Shown here: piece after piece, positions 43,653 to 53,292 of the stretch | Numbering within the stretch: position 1 is the stretch's first letter | Layout: each line of letters opens with the position of its first letter | Assembly (NCBI RefSeq): GCF_035998675.1 | Contig: NZ_DASYHI010000023.1 | Coordinates: forward strand, 153,361 to 217,360 | From: Telluribacter sp035998675 | GTDB lineage: Bacteria; Bacteroidota; Bacteroidia; Cytophagales; Spirosomataceae | Length of the DNA: 64,000 bases | Reading direction: 5' to 3' | Program-made: the position numbers and the translations under genes | Notes under the pieces: generated by a model | What the model was told of the DNA's origin: nothing | Databases searched by the model: none | The model's input: only the letters and a program-made list of their open reading frames with translations

Positions 43653-45011
43653 ATGAAAATGAAATCCAAAGACATTTCTATTTTAAGTTTTCTGTTTTTA
43701 GTACTACTCCGGCTGTCCGCGCTGGCGCAGAGTTGGGTTACCCCCGAAACGGCCCTGAAAAGCTACCTGAACAACGGGGACAACTCGTTTAAATGGGAGC
43801 TTAAGGACCAGTTTGCCGCCGGAGAGGTAACGGGTTATAATCTGCTGGTAACTTCCCAGAAATGGCGGAATATTACCTGGAAGCATCAGTTGACGATTCT
43901 GGTACCGAAAGAAAATAACTTTGACGGAGCGTTGCTTTTTGTTACCGGGGGTTCTAATAAAAACGAAGAACCCAACTGGAGTAAGCAGGATAAGATGTGG
44001 GCCCCGCTGGCCAAAATTGCTTCTGATAATAAGGCTATTGTAGCCCTTTTAAAACAAACTCCCAATCAGCCCCTATATGGTGACCTGACCGAAGATGCTC
44101 TTATTTCCTACACGCTGCACCAGTTCAAGCAGGACGGGGATTATAGCTGGCCGTTGCTTTTTCCCATGGTAAAAAGTGCGGTGCGGGCCATGGACGCCGT
44201 TCAGCAGTTTTCAAAGCAAACCCTGAAACATGACCTGAACCGGTTTGTCATTTCGGGTGCTTCCAAGCGCGGCTGGACTACCTGGCTATCGGGAGCGGTG
44301 GACGACAACCGGGTAAAGGCCATCGCGCCCATGGTAATTGATGTACTGAATATGCCCGTAAACCTGGAATACCAGCTCACTACTTATGGTACTTACAGCG
44401 AACAAATTGACGATTATGTAAAGCTGGGGATTCCGCAGAGTGCCAAAACAGAGCAGGGCCGGGCCATCAATACCATGATTGACCCCTACTCCTACCGCGC
44501 CAAACTTACCATGCCCAAGCTGATTTTTATGGGTACCAACGACGAGTACTGGACCATTGATGCCATCAAGCATTACTACGACGACATTCCGGGTAAGAAC
44601 ATGATTCATTACGTACCTAACGCCGGGCACGATTTGGGCGGAGGAAAGCAGGCATTTGAAGCACTCAGCGCTTTTTTTGGTACTACGCTGCAAAATAAAA
44701 ACTATCCGGTAGCTACCTGGAAGACCGCATCCGGTAAAAATGGAATTACCCTGGACATTAAGGCTGATAAAAAAGATCTGGTCGAGGTACTTGTGTGGTC
44801 GGCCAACTCTACCGACAGGGATTTCCGGAATGAAACCTGGACTTCCCAAAGTTTGGGAGCCGGAAACAACGCTCCCTTACAGATAGAGCAAGCTTATCCG
44901 GAAAACGGGTATCGCGCTTTTTATGTAGATTTAAAATACAAAAGTCCAGCTGGTGGTACCTATACCGTCAGCACCCGCGCCTTTCTGACTGACCCGAAAA
45001 AGGTAATTTAA
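43653..45011 (+). CDS. secreted PhoPQ-regulated PqaA-like alpha/beta hydrolase
   Basis: 452-aa exported protein (signal peptide to about residue 26). It belongs to the PhoPQ-activated pathogenicity-related family (PqaA; PF10142), an alpha/beta-hydrolase group. The nucleophile elbow is GASKRGW with S204. The acid/base end is NAGHDLGGG, and IAPMVIDVLNMPVNLEYQL is family-typical. Its natural substrate is not established; ester or peptide cleavage has been suggested. The gene follows the ceramidase-like gene by 34 bp and is closed by a strong terminator, so these two form a unit just ahead of the SusC/SusD pair. Confidence 0.9.
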   Translation: MKMKSKDISILSFLFLVLLRLSALAQSWVTPETALKSYLNNGDNSFKWELKDQFAAGEVTGYNLLVTSQKWRNITWKHQLTILVPKENNFDGALLFVTGGSNKNEEPNWSKQDKMWAPLAKIASDNKAIVALLKQTPNQPLYGDLTEDALISYTLHQFKQDGDYSWPLLFPMVKSAVRAMDAVQQFSKQTLKHDLNRFVISGASKRGWTTWLSGAVDDNRVKAIAPMVIDVLNMPVNLEYQLTTYGTYSEQIDDYVKLGIPQSAKTEQGRAINTMIDPYSYRAKLTMPKLIFMGTNDEYWTIDAIKHYYDDIPGKNMIHYVPNAGHDLGGGKQAFEALSAFFGTTLQNKNYPVATWKTASGKNGITLDIKADKKDLVEVLVWSANSTDRDFRNETWTSQSLGAGNNAPLQIEQAYPENGYRAFYVDLKYKSPAGGTYTVSTRAFLTDPKKVI

Positions 45012-45040
45012 TATAAAAAGGAAATTTCAGGTGTGCCGGT

Positions 45041-45084
45041 AACGGGGAGTACTTATCCAAATTGGATAGGTACTCCCCGTTTTT
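45041..45084 (+). terminator. rho-independent terminator after the PqaA-like gene
   Basis: An almost perfect stem of about 19 bp (45041-45060 with 45061-45082, arm AACGGGGAGTAC) with one wobble pair is followed by a T-run. It separates the hydrolase pair from the SusC/SusD transcript. Confidence 0.88.
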
Positions 45085-45118
45085 AAGTAATTGTTACGTA
45101 AGATAATCATTAATTAAT

Positions 45119-45149
45119 TTTGAACAGACTAGTCCATTTTCCTACTTTG
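45119..45149 (+). promoter_or_regulatory. candidate promoter of the SusC/SusD operon
   Basis: TTTG at 45119-45122 and TACTTTG at 45143-45149 are separated by 20 nt, near the Bacteroidota -33/-7 pattern (one base short in the -7 box). The predicted leader is about 150 nt. Confidence 0.3.
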
Positions 45150-45306
45150 GAAGTATCCTCTTAAACAACTGATTTTCAAAACTCAGACCGCTATGTTCCT
45201 GTATCAGAACACTTCCTGACCAAACGGGGGATTCAGAGGTACCCACACACCAAATTCATTCCATTTAACTATATAGTTATCATGACAACTTCACTAAACA
45301 AAAGCT

Positions 45307-48300
45307 ATGAATTATAACTCTATTAATCGAACAGTCCGGCATTTACTCCTGATGACGCTGGCCGTGGTGCTGAGTGTATCAGCAGCCTGGGCGCAAACAA
45401 GAGTCGTCACCGGAAAGGTAACTTCCAGGGAAGACGGCACCGGTATGCCCGGAATCAACGTGGTATTAAAAGGTACTCAAAAGGGAACCAGTACCAATGC
45501 CTCGGGTGATTATTCTATTGAAGTAAGTGGAAACAATCCCGTACTGGTTTTTTCTTTTGTGGGTTACAATGTAGAAGAAGTACCGGTGAACGGCCGAAGC
45601 ACTATTGATGTTAGCGTAACACCGAGCGCAGAAAATCTCCAGGAGGTAGTGGTTACCGCGCTGGGTATCCAAAGGGAAAAAAGGTCGCTTGGGTACTCAG
45701 TAGGTACGGTTGCTGGCCAGGAGCTTACCAATGTGCCCCAGGAAAACGTCCTGAATGCCCTATCAGGTCGGGTGGCCGGTGTCCAGATTAACCAGACGAG
45801 TGGGCCGGGTTCTTCGGTAAGTGTTATTATCCGGGGGGCTACCTCCCTCAGCAGCGACAACCAGCCGTTGTTTGTAATTGACGGCGTACCCGTTGCCAAC
45901 AGCCTGAACAACCTGCGCCAAATGGGCGACCGGAATAATGTTGACTACGGTAATGCCATTTCGGATATTAACCCCGAAGACATTGAAAGTGTATCGGTGC
46001 TGAAAGGGCCGAGTGCCGCGGCGCTTTACGGCTCGCGGGCCGGTAACGGGGTTATTCTGATTACGACTAAGTCAGGTAAAAAAGGAAGAGGATTTGGGGT
46101 TTCCTTCTCTACCAGTAACGTCTTTGAAAAGCCTTACCGCTACCTGGACTTCCACTATAAATACGCAAATGGTAACCGGAACGCACGCCTGGATGAAACC
46201 TCGGCTTACTGGGCTGGTCCCGAGCTGGACAAAGGTATTACTGCCGTGCAATGGAATAGCCCTTTGGATGCCAACGGCAACAAAATACCGACCGAACTGC
46301 GCTCCTACCCGGACAATATGAAGAATTTCCTGGAAACAGGTATTACGTCCACCAACAACCTGGCCATATCGGGTTCCAGCGATAAAGCCACCTACCGGAT
46401 TTCCTACAACCTGATGAAGAACAACGGCCCAATCCCGAATTCGGATCTGAGCCGGAATGGTTTGTCAGCTACGGGTACCTACGAGATTCATAAAAATCTG
46501 AAGCTGAACACTAACCTGAATTTTGTACGGTCTCAGTCAGACAACCGTCCTTCTACGGCCAACCGGGGCGCCAACCCACTGGAAGCCGTTTACCAGTGGT
46601 CGCACGTCGATATCCGGGAATTGAAAGAGTACTGGCTGCCGGGAGCTGAGCATATTAAGCAACGCTCTCCAACCAACGATAACAACCCTTACTTCCTGGC
46701 CTACGGAATTAACAACGGCTTTAACCGCGACCGCGCGTATGGCAACATAAAGTTGGACTGGACCATACTTCCTCAGCTTACCGCTTTTGCCCGCGTTTCG
46801 CACGATGTATTCATGGAAAGCCGCGAAACCAAGATACCCTGGAGTTACAGCCGCGTGAGAAACGGGGGGTACTATATGCAGGATCTTTCCAGGCAAGAAA
46901 CCAACTCCGACTTTCTGGTAACGTACACAACCAAAGCGAGTGATTTTGATATCAGCGTGTCGGGTGGTGGTAATATCATGAATCAGCGCTATAAAGACTC
47001 AAACTTTGGCGGAAGTACCCTCACGGTACCTGGTCTTTATCGGGTGGCTAATATTCCCATGGGAGCCTTGTCGGTCAGTAATTTTGCCAGTCAGAAAGCG
47101 ATTTACAGCGCCTATGGTATGGCTTCCATCGGCTTCCGGAATATGCTGTATCTGGACCTGACCGCCCGGAACGACTGGTCAAGTACCCTGCCCGCTTCCA
47201 ACCGCTCCTATTTTTATCCGTCGGCCTCCCTGAGCTGGCTGGCTAATTATACATTTAACCTCCCGGCCAGTATTTCCCTGCTCAAATTCAGAGCGGGTTG
47301 GGCGCAGGTTGGTAATGATACCGATCCTTACCGGCTTACCCCGACCTTACAAACCGGAGCCTGGGGTACCCAGATTACCACGGGGGTACCCAATACACTG
47401 CTCAACTCCAACCTGAAACCAGAAATCGCGACTTCTCAGGAAGTAGGAATTGACCTTAATCTGTTTGAGAATCGCCTGCGTTTTGAAGGTACCTACTACT
47501 ACGTTGAAAATAAAAACCAGATCCTGGGCATAACCACGGCCGGTTCTTCGGGCTTTAACAGCAAGCTAATCAATGCCGGATTGCTGGCGAGCCGCGGCTG
47601 GGAGTTAAACCTGGGTGGTACGCCAATCCGGGACAAAAACGGCTGGAACCTGGATATTAACATGAACTTTACCCGGAACCGCACTACTATTAAGCAACTG
47701 GCCCCCGGAATGGAGTTTTACCAGCTGTGGGATGATAACAACGGAGGTGCATTTACCTACGTAGGTGAAGAAATTGGTAATATTTACAGCCGCGGATTCG
47801 CGCATGTGAAAGACCCCAGTTCGCCCTACTACCGCTGGCCCATCCTGAGTAATAACGGAAGTTGGATTGCCGTTAATGATCGTGATGCCCGCGTGAAGGT
47901 GGGTAATTTCAATCCTAAATTTATCATGGGAATGCAGACCTCCCTCTCCTACAAACGCTTCAATGTTACCGCTAGCTTTGACTGGAGAATGGGTGGTAAC
48001 TTCCAGTCGTATACCTATCGGTACGGAGAGTCTGACTGGAAGTCGCAGCGGCAAATTAATAACCTGATTCCGGGTAATCTGTCCGAAGCAGAACTGGCCG
48101 CCTTATTAAAATCTGATCCGGAAAAATACATCATTCCTCAAAACGGAAACTTCCCCCGCGTAGGTGGCTACACCGCTGCCAGTGGTGGCTTAGGGCCTGA
48201 TGGCGACGGTGCCTTTGTACCGGGCGTTATTCTTCAGGCTGATGGTACCTACAAGGAACATTTGGGAGGGCCAGGTACCAACATCTACCCGATTTCTAAT

Positions 48301-48582
48301 ACTTATGCCTGGAGTTTTAACCAGCAAATCACTTTTGATGCTTCCTTTGTAAAGCTGAGAGAGCTGTCATTCGGATACAACCTTCCAAATCTGGGTGGCT
48401 TCCGTAATGCCAATATCTCAGTGTTTAGCCGCAACCTGATTCTCTGGACCGCCGCCCAAATTGGTATTGACCCTGAGCGGGCCTTCCAGGCAGACAACGG
48501 ACGTTTCCGTCAGGGAATCGAATTACAGAACGTGATGCCCTGGATGATTCCGGTTGGATTTAAATTGAGCTTCAATTTGTAA
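45307..48582 (+). CDS. SusC/RagA-family TonB-dependent receptor
   Basis: 1091-aa outer-membrane importer. A signal peptide (ending SAAWAQ) is followed by a carboxypeptidase-D-like domain (about 33-105, VLVFSFVGYNVEEVPV). Then come the SusC region VVTALGIQREKRSLGYSVG and the plug (LFVIDGVPV, SRAGNGVILITTKSGKKG), and the TonB barrel up to the terminal FKLSFNL. No STN domain. It is 25 bp upstream of a SusD gene, so the pair is a complete import unit. With the neighbouring PAP-like phosphatase and the hydrolases it may form a small utilisation locus. The substrate is unknown. Confidence 0.96.
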   Translation: MNYNSINRTVRHLLLMTLAVVLSVSAAWAQTRVVTGKVTSREDGTGMPGINVVLKGTQKGTSTNASGDYSIEVSGNNPVLVFSFVGYNVEEVPVNGRSTIDVSVTPSAENLQEVVVTALGIQREKRSLGYSVGTVAGQELTNVPQENVLNALSGRVAGVQINQTSGPGSSVSVIIRGATSLSSDNQPLFVIDGVPVANSLNNLRQMGDRNNVDYGNAISDINPEDIESVSVLKGPSAAALYGSRAGNGVILITTKSGKKGRGFGVSFSTSNVFEKPYRYLDFHYKYANGNRNARLDETSAYWAGPELDKGITAVQWNSPLDANGNKIPTELRSYPDNMKNFLETGITSTNNLAISGSSDKATYRISYNLMKNNGPIPNSDLSRNGLSATGTYEIHKNLKLNTNLNFVRSQSDNRPSTANRGANPLEAVYQWSHVDIRELKEYWLPGAEHIKQRSPTNDNNPYFLAYGINNGFNRDRAYGNIKLDWTILPQLTAFARVSHDVFMESRETKIPWSYSRVRNGGYYMQDLSRQETNSDFLVTYTTKASDFDISVSGGGNIMNQRYKDSNFGGSTLTVPGLYRVANIPMGALSVSNFASQKAIYSAYGMASIGFRNMLYLDLTARNDWSSTLPASNRSYFYPSASLSWLANYTFNLPASISLLKFRAGWAQVGNDTDPYRLTPTLQTGAWGTQITTGVPNTLLNSNLKPEIATSQEVGIDLNLFENRLRFEGTYYYVENKNQILGITTAGSSGFNSKLINAGLLASRGWELNLGGTPIRDKNGWNLDINMNFTRNRTTIKQLAPGMEFYQLWDDNNGGAFTYVGEEIGNIYSRGFAHVKDPSSPYYRWPILSNNGSWIAVNDRDARVKVGNFNPKFIMGMQTSLSYKRFNVTASFDWRMGGNFQSYTYRYGESDWKSQRQINNLIPGNLSEAELAALLKSDPEKYIIPQNGNFPRVGGYTAASGGLGPDGDGAFVPGVILQADGTYKEHLGGPGTNIYPISNTYAWSFNQQITFDASFVKLRELSFGYNLPNLGGFRNANISVFSRNLILWTAAQIGIDPERAFQADNGRFRQGIELQNVMPWMIPVGFKLSFNL

Positions 48583-48607
48583 TTCACAACATTAAAATCC
48601 TGAAACA

Positions 48608-50302
48608 ATGAATATGTTAAAAATAATTTCAAAATCACTTCTGGCGCTTTCTGTAGTAGTTGCCTCTTCGTGCAGCGACAAGCTCTCAGAAATAAATGAG
48701 AATCCGAACGGGATTGACCCGGCCACGGCCAATCCCAACATGGTAATGCCCGAGGTAATGTCCGCTGCCGCCAGAAACTACCTGGAACTGGGTTACGGGG
48801 ATATTGGCGGGGTAGTGCAGCACATCCAGCACGACGGCTGGTTTGATGGCGTCAATCACTACAACTGGGGACCGCAGGACTGGAGCGGATGGTATGGTAT
48901 ACTCCGTAACAACGAGTTCCTGTACCGCCGGGCCGTAGCGCTGGACTACAAATTTCATCAGGGCGTAGCCCTTACCATGCGTTCATTCCTTTATGGGACG
49001 ATCACTGACCTGTGGGGCGACGCTCCCTATACCGAAGGGGTTCGGGGCGACGAATCGGACGCATTATTGAAGCCAAAGTTTGACAGTCAGGAGGTTATTT
49101 ATAAAGGAGTTATTCAGGACCTCAAGGCGGCTTCGGCGTTATTCGCAACGGGTGATAACACCGGCTACATTGCCGGGTACGACGTCTATTACAACGGCAA
49201 TGCCCAGCAATGGCAGAAATTTGCCAATACATTGCTGCTGCGGTACTACATGCGGGTTTCGGCCAAAATGCCCGCCGAAGCTAAGGCTGGAATTGAAAGC
49301 ATTTATAGTTCCGGGGTATACATGAAAAGCCCGACTGATGATGCCGTTATGAACTATATAGGTGCTACCTCTGCCAATTCATGGCCGGGAGCAACGGCTT
49401 TTGACCAGGAGCAATCCAATTTCAGAAGAAAAAAACCGGCCGAAGCACTGGTGACCAGCCTGCTTAAAACCGAAGATCCCCGCCTTAAAGTATGGCTTGC
49501 GCCGGTCCATGTTCAATGGGTGGCCGACCCTACCCTGCCTACGGCGGTGGACCAGTTTATCCGGAAGGACGGCGTAATACAGCAGGGTGTAAAGTACCTG
49601 ACCGATGTGGTGCTTAACGCCGAGAAAAAGAAGGGCCATAAGTTTACCCGGCATTTTAACCCAACCTTGTACACAGGTACCCTCAATACCAGCGAGTACG
49701 TAGGTGTACCTGCCGGATTAATACAACCTGACTACTTTAACAACAATCCAACCCCGGGTCAGACGGTCCAAAACCAACACGTTTCGCAACTATCGGATGT
49801 GTACCGGGGTAGCAGCGGAGGCTTGTTGAAGGCCAGACTGGCTTCCTCGGCCGAAGCGGCCTTTATCCTGGCCGAAGCGGCGCTGAAAGGCTGGTCGGTA
49901 GGAAGTGCCGAATCGCACTACAATAACGGTATCAAAAACTCGCTGGAAACCTGGGGTGTAGGCGGTCAGTATGCAACTTTTATTACCAAACCGGGCGTGG
50001 CTTTTAATAATACGCTGGCGCAGGTTATAGAGCAGAAATGGATAGCCAGCTGGACTGCTGCAACCGAAGCCTGGTTTGACTATCGTAGAACGGGCTTACC
50101 ATCCTTGAAAGCCGGCGAAGCCTCCGCAGAGCCGGTTCTGCCCCTGCGTTTTATCTATGGAGATAATGAGATGAACTTTAATGCGTCCAACATTGACCAG
50201 GCCATAAACCTGCTCGAAGCAACTCCACATTCAAAACTGAGGGGCAAAAACAGCCAATGGTCTAAACCGTGGATTGTGCAGGGTACCGGTAAACCCTGGT
50301 AG
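48608..50302 (+). CDS. SusD/RagB-like outer-membrane lipoprotein
   Basis: 564-aa lipoprotein (lipobox VASSC, C22) that acts as the ligand-binding lid of the preceding SusC barrel. Family features are the tetratricopeptide-like helical body, the SEINENPNG and MRSFLYGTITDLWGDAPYTEG motifs near the N-terminus, and the conserved QVIEQKWIASWTAATEAWFDYRRTG region, matching the SusD_RagB-like (PF12771-type) subgroup. It lies 25 bp after susC and its transcript ends at the hairpin at 50337. Confidence 0.94.
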   Translation: MNMLKIISKSLLALSVVVASSCSDKLSEINENPNGIDPATANPNMVMPEVMSAAARNYLELGYGDIGGVVQHIQHDGWFDGVNHYNWGPQDWSGWYGILRNNEFLYRRAVALDYKFHQGVALTMRSFLYGTITDLWGDAPYTEGVRGDESDALLKPKFDSQEVIYKGVIQDLKAASALFATGDNTGYIAGYDVYYNGNAQQWQKFANTLLLRYYMRVSAKMPAEAKAGIESIYSSGVYMKSPTDDAVMNYIGATSANSWPGATAFDQEQSNFRRKKPAEALVTSLLKTEDPRLKVWLAPVHVQWVADPTLPTAVDQFIRKDGVIQQGVKYLTDVVLNAEKKKGHKFTRHFNPTLYTGTLNTSEYVGVPAGLIQPDYFNNNPTPGQTVQNQHVSQLSDVYRGSSGGLLKARLASSAEAAFILAEAALKGWSVGSAESHYNNGIKNSLETWGVGGQYATFITKPGVAFNNTLAQVIEQKWIASWTAATEAWFDYRRTGLPSLKAGEASAEPVLPLRFIYGDNEMNFNASNIDQAINLLEATPHSKLRGKNSQWSKPWIVQGTGKPW

Positions 50303-50336
50303 TCAGTTCTTTTAGATCCATTTAATGATTATCCCG

Positions 50337-50369
50337 GGGGCGGAATGTGGATTCCGCCCCTACCTTTTT
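50337..50369 (+). terminator. rho-independent terminator after SusD
   Basis: A 10-bp stem (GGGGCGGAAT, 50337-50346, with 50351-50360) with a 4-nt loop is followed by TACC and then T5. It lies upstream of the phosphatase gene. Confidence 0.85.
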
Positions 50370-50410
50370 AAATACCTGCTCAATTATTATCCGTGGTTAA
50401 AATTTACACT

Positions 50411-51760
50411 ATGCGTTGGTCAACTACCTCCCTTCTACTTTGTTTTGCCAGCCTGCTTACGCCCCTTTTTGGGATGGCCCAAACCGCTGCTTCCCCTCAG
50501 GATTTGGACCGGGCCCGGGAGTTAGATCTGGACGTAAAACTGATGTTCCCCTCACCCGTTCCCGACCGGATCATTTTGAATCTGACGGCTAATCCAGAAA
50601 CTTCGGTGGCAGTCAACTGGCGAACGGATACGACCATTCGGCAGGGGATTGTAGAAGTAGCGCTGGCTACGGATGGTACCCAGTTTACCAAAGAGCTCAG
50701 AAAGATTACCGCAAAAATGGAGTACCTGCGGGTAATGCACGATAAGGAACCCGTCGTAAGCGCCCATTACCACTCCGCCGTTATGGATGGTCTGTCGCCC
50801 GGTCAGGTGTATGTGTACCGCGTCGGCAGTGAGAACCAGTGGAGTGAGTGGTTTCAGTTTCAGATGCCGGATAACAAAAAAGGCCGCGCCCTTTCCTTTC
50901 TGTACTTTGGCGATGCCCAGAACGATGTAAAGTCGCACTGGTCGCGGGTAATTCGGGAAGCGTATAAAAAAATGCCTTCGGTGGATTTCATGCTGCACGC
51001 CGGCGACCTCATTAACCGCCACGACCACGACATTGAATGGGGTGAATGGTTTCAGGCCGGTTCTTTCATTCACGCCTCGGTACCCAGCGTCATGACCCCC
51101 GGTAACCACGAATATCGGAACGTAAAGCTTTCACCCCACTGGCGCCCCCAGTACAATTTACCCATGAACGGCCCCGGTGGCCTGGAAGAAACCTGCTATC
51201 AACTCAACTACCATGACATGAAGGTAATTTCGCTGGATGCTGAGCAGATCGACGAGTCGCCCTACTTCGCCGAAAAGCAAGCCCGGTGGCTGGATTCTAT
51301 TCTGGTTAATGACCCGCGTAAGTGGACAGTACTGACCATCCATTACCCCTTTTATTCTACCAAGGCCAATCGGGATAACGAAGAACTCCGGTCACGGTTC
51401 AAGCCGATTCTGGATAAACATAAGGTGGACATTGTCCTGCAGGGACACGACCATGCGTACGGCCGGGGCATGGTAAGCAATTTGCCCAGCGGTCAGAACC
51501 TGCGGGCTCAAACCTCGGGTACCATGTATGTCGTGTCCGTTTCGGGGCCCAAGATGTATGACCTGTCCGAAGACCCCTGGATGTTCCGGAAGGCCGGCAA
51601 TAGTCAGATGTTCCAAATAATTACCATTCAGGATAACCAGCTCCTTTATCACGCCTATACCGCCAAGGGAGAACTGTATGATTCGTTTATCCTGGAAAAA
51701 AAGGAGGGAAAGCCCAATAAACTGATTGATAAAATTCCCAATACTCCCGAGAAAAGGTGA
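50411..51760 (+). CDS. secreted purple acid phosphatase-like metallophosphoesterase
   Basis: 449-aa exported enzyme from the ATG at 50411 (a GTG at 50393 would precede a weaker signal sequence). After the signal peptide (to about 25) comes a fibronectin-like purple acid phosphatase N-domain (VPDRIILNLTANPETSVAVNWRTD). The calcineurin-like catalytic domain follows with all metal-site motifs: FGDAQND, HAGDLINRHDHD, GNHEY, LTIHYPFY and QGHDHAYGRG. It would release phosphate from organic esters outside the cell. It follows the SusC/SusD genes after a terminator, so read-through or a separate promoter is needed. Confidence 0.92.
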   Translation: MRWSTTSLLLCFASLLTPLFGMAQTAASPQDLDRARELDLDVKLMFPSPVPDRIILNLTANPETSVAVNWRTDTTIRQGIVEVALATDGTQFTKELRKITAKMEYLRVMHDKEPVVSAHYHSAVMDGLSPGQVYVYRVGSENQWSEWFQFQMPDNKKGRALSFLYFGDAQNDVKSHWSRVIREAYKKMPSVDFMLHAGDLINRHDHDIEWGEWFQAGSFIHASVPSVMTPGNHEYRNVKLSPHWRPQYNLPMNGPGGLEETCYQLNYHDMKVISLDAEQIDESPYFAEKQARWLDSILVNDPRKWTVLTIHYPFYSTKANRDNEELRSRFKPILDKHKVDIVLQGHDHAYGRGMVSNLPSGQNLRAQTSGTMYVVSVSGPKMYDLSEDPWMFRKAGNSQMFQIITIQDNQLLYHAYTAKGELYDSFILEKKEGKPNKLIDKIPNTPEKR

Positions 51761-51773
51761 GTCTGGAAGCTAA

Positions 51774-53084
51774 CTAAGTACCCGCCTTGGGATCGGCCGA
51801 ATGCTGGCCGAATCGTTTGTGAGCATTGGGTAGTTCATCGTGGGTATTGATGGCAATAAAGGCCAGCAGGGCTACCACAAGCCCCACCGTGACCAACCCG
51901 ATGCCCCACTTTTTGGGGTGAAGTCCGTTTTCCGAAAAATTAGCCTCTACTTTATTTATCATGAGCAGGATGACCCCAAAATTCAGGAGGTACAGGTATT
52001 GCTCAATCCGGTAGGTACTTAAGAAAGCCCCCGTTATCAGGAGGCTGAACACGATATACAGGACGAAGTGCCCCAGAAAAAAGGCCTTAATCGCTGAATG
52101 ACTGTACACCACCGTACCCAAAGGCCTGGACCAGTAGTACTTATTTATCCAGAAAACAGCCAGAACCAAAATTAACAAAAGGGTTACCCATTGCACCAGC
52201 CCTACAATCGTTTCGGAACCTCCGATAGTAACAAAAGTTTCGGTGAGGCGCTCGATACCAAAGGATTGATCCCATACGATAAACGGGATTACCACGGCTA
52301 GTAGTAGCAGGGGGAACAAAGTACCGTTTCGGGTGGCTTCACCTTCCGGCTCTTCCCAAAGTGAGGTGAAAGTACCGTAGGCCATTCCGGCTCCGCCAAA
52401 AAATCCAAGGGAGTACTCCATTAAGTTCCAGAAGTTGAATTCAATACCCGAAACCTGCCCCAGTACCTGCAGAAAATTCCCGAAGGCAAAACCGAAACCT
52501 CCGCCCAGCCCCGCAAATACCGCCACGCGCAGGGCCGCATAGTACCGATTGCGTACCAGGTACCAGGTTAAGGCGGCCGCTGCTCCCATACAGGCCGCCC
52601 ACAGTTCCGAACGCGGAGGTGTCATGAGCCAGCCAAATTGTTCAATCAGGAAAAAGTAGAACAGGAGTGCCCCGACTGTCATCTCCACTATAAGGCTGGA
52701 CCAGCTTACTCCTCTTCCCCTCGTTCCGTCGGACAGGGCAAGTCCAAATAAACCGCCTCCCAGAAAGCCGTACAAGCCGCCAATCACAAAAAGCATCAGG
52801 AACCCATAGTACACGTTTACAAACTCTGCGTCCCGCCCGTAGCCAACTATTATACCGTAACTCATAATGCCGCCAATTCCCCAACCCAAAGCACCGGCAA
52901 GGGTTGCTTTGAAGGCCCGGTTGTACCAGTCCTGCCGCCTGGCCAGTAGCAGCACACTAAGAGAACCAATTGCTCCCGCCCAGGCCGCGCCCTGCTCGTG
53001 ACCGAACTGTCCCCGGATGGCCCAGGCCGTACCCAATGATAAACCTGCCAGTACCATAGCCGACAGGGGTAGTTTACTTTTCAT
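51774..53084 (-). CDS. polytopic membrane protein of unknown function
   Basis: 436-aa protein with about twelve hydrophobic helices and no clear transporter signature. The N-terminus AWAIRGQFGHEQGAAWAGA and the glycine-rich helices (GALGWGIGGIMSYG, GGLYGFLGGGLFG, GLGGGFGFAFGNF) are distinctive, and I recall similar sequences in Bacteroidota and Planctomycetes glycan clusters. It is convergent with the phosphatase gene and divergent from the DegT aminotransferase. A transport or lipid-linked role is possible; nothing firmer can be said. Confidence 0.75.
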   Translation of the reverse strand: MKSKLPLSAMVLAGLSLGTAWAIRGQFGHEQGAAWAGAIGSLSVLLLARRQDWYNRAFKATLAGALGWGIGGIMSYGIIVGYGRDAEFVNVYYGFLMLFVIGGLYGFLGGGLFGLALSDGTRGRGVSWSSLIVEMTVGALLFYFFLIEQFGWLMTPPRSELWAACMGAAAALTWYLVRNRYYAALRVAVFAGLGGGFGFAFGNFLQVLGQVSGIEFNFWNLMEYSLGFFGGAGMAYGTFTSLWEEPEGEATRNGTLFPLLLLAVVIPFIVWDQSFGIERLTETFVTIGGSETIVGLVQWVTLLLILVLAVFWINKYYWSRPLGTVVYSHSAIKAFFLGHFVLYIVFSLLITGAFLSTYRIEQYLYLLNFGVILLMINKVEANFSENGLHPKKWGIGLVTVGLVVALLAFIAINTHDELPNAHKRFGQHSADPKAGT

Positions 53085-53292
53085 GACAGAAGAGGTTTAT
53101 CCGATTTTTAGTTGGAGGAAGGTTTAGGAATAGTGATTGCGGGCTATCCACCATACTACTTACCTCGCTATCAAACAGGCTATTCCTTTAAATCTTTCCT
53201 CCTAAAATAGCCTGAATCGCAAAATTCCAAGTACTTAAAAGGAGTAGTATTGTCCACGAACTTCTTACTTTTAGTAAAAAGAAATCAGATTT

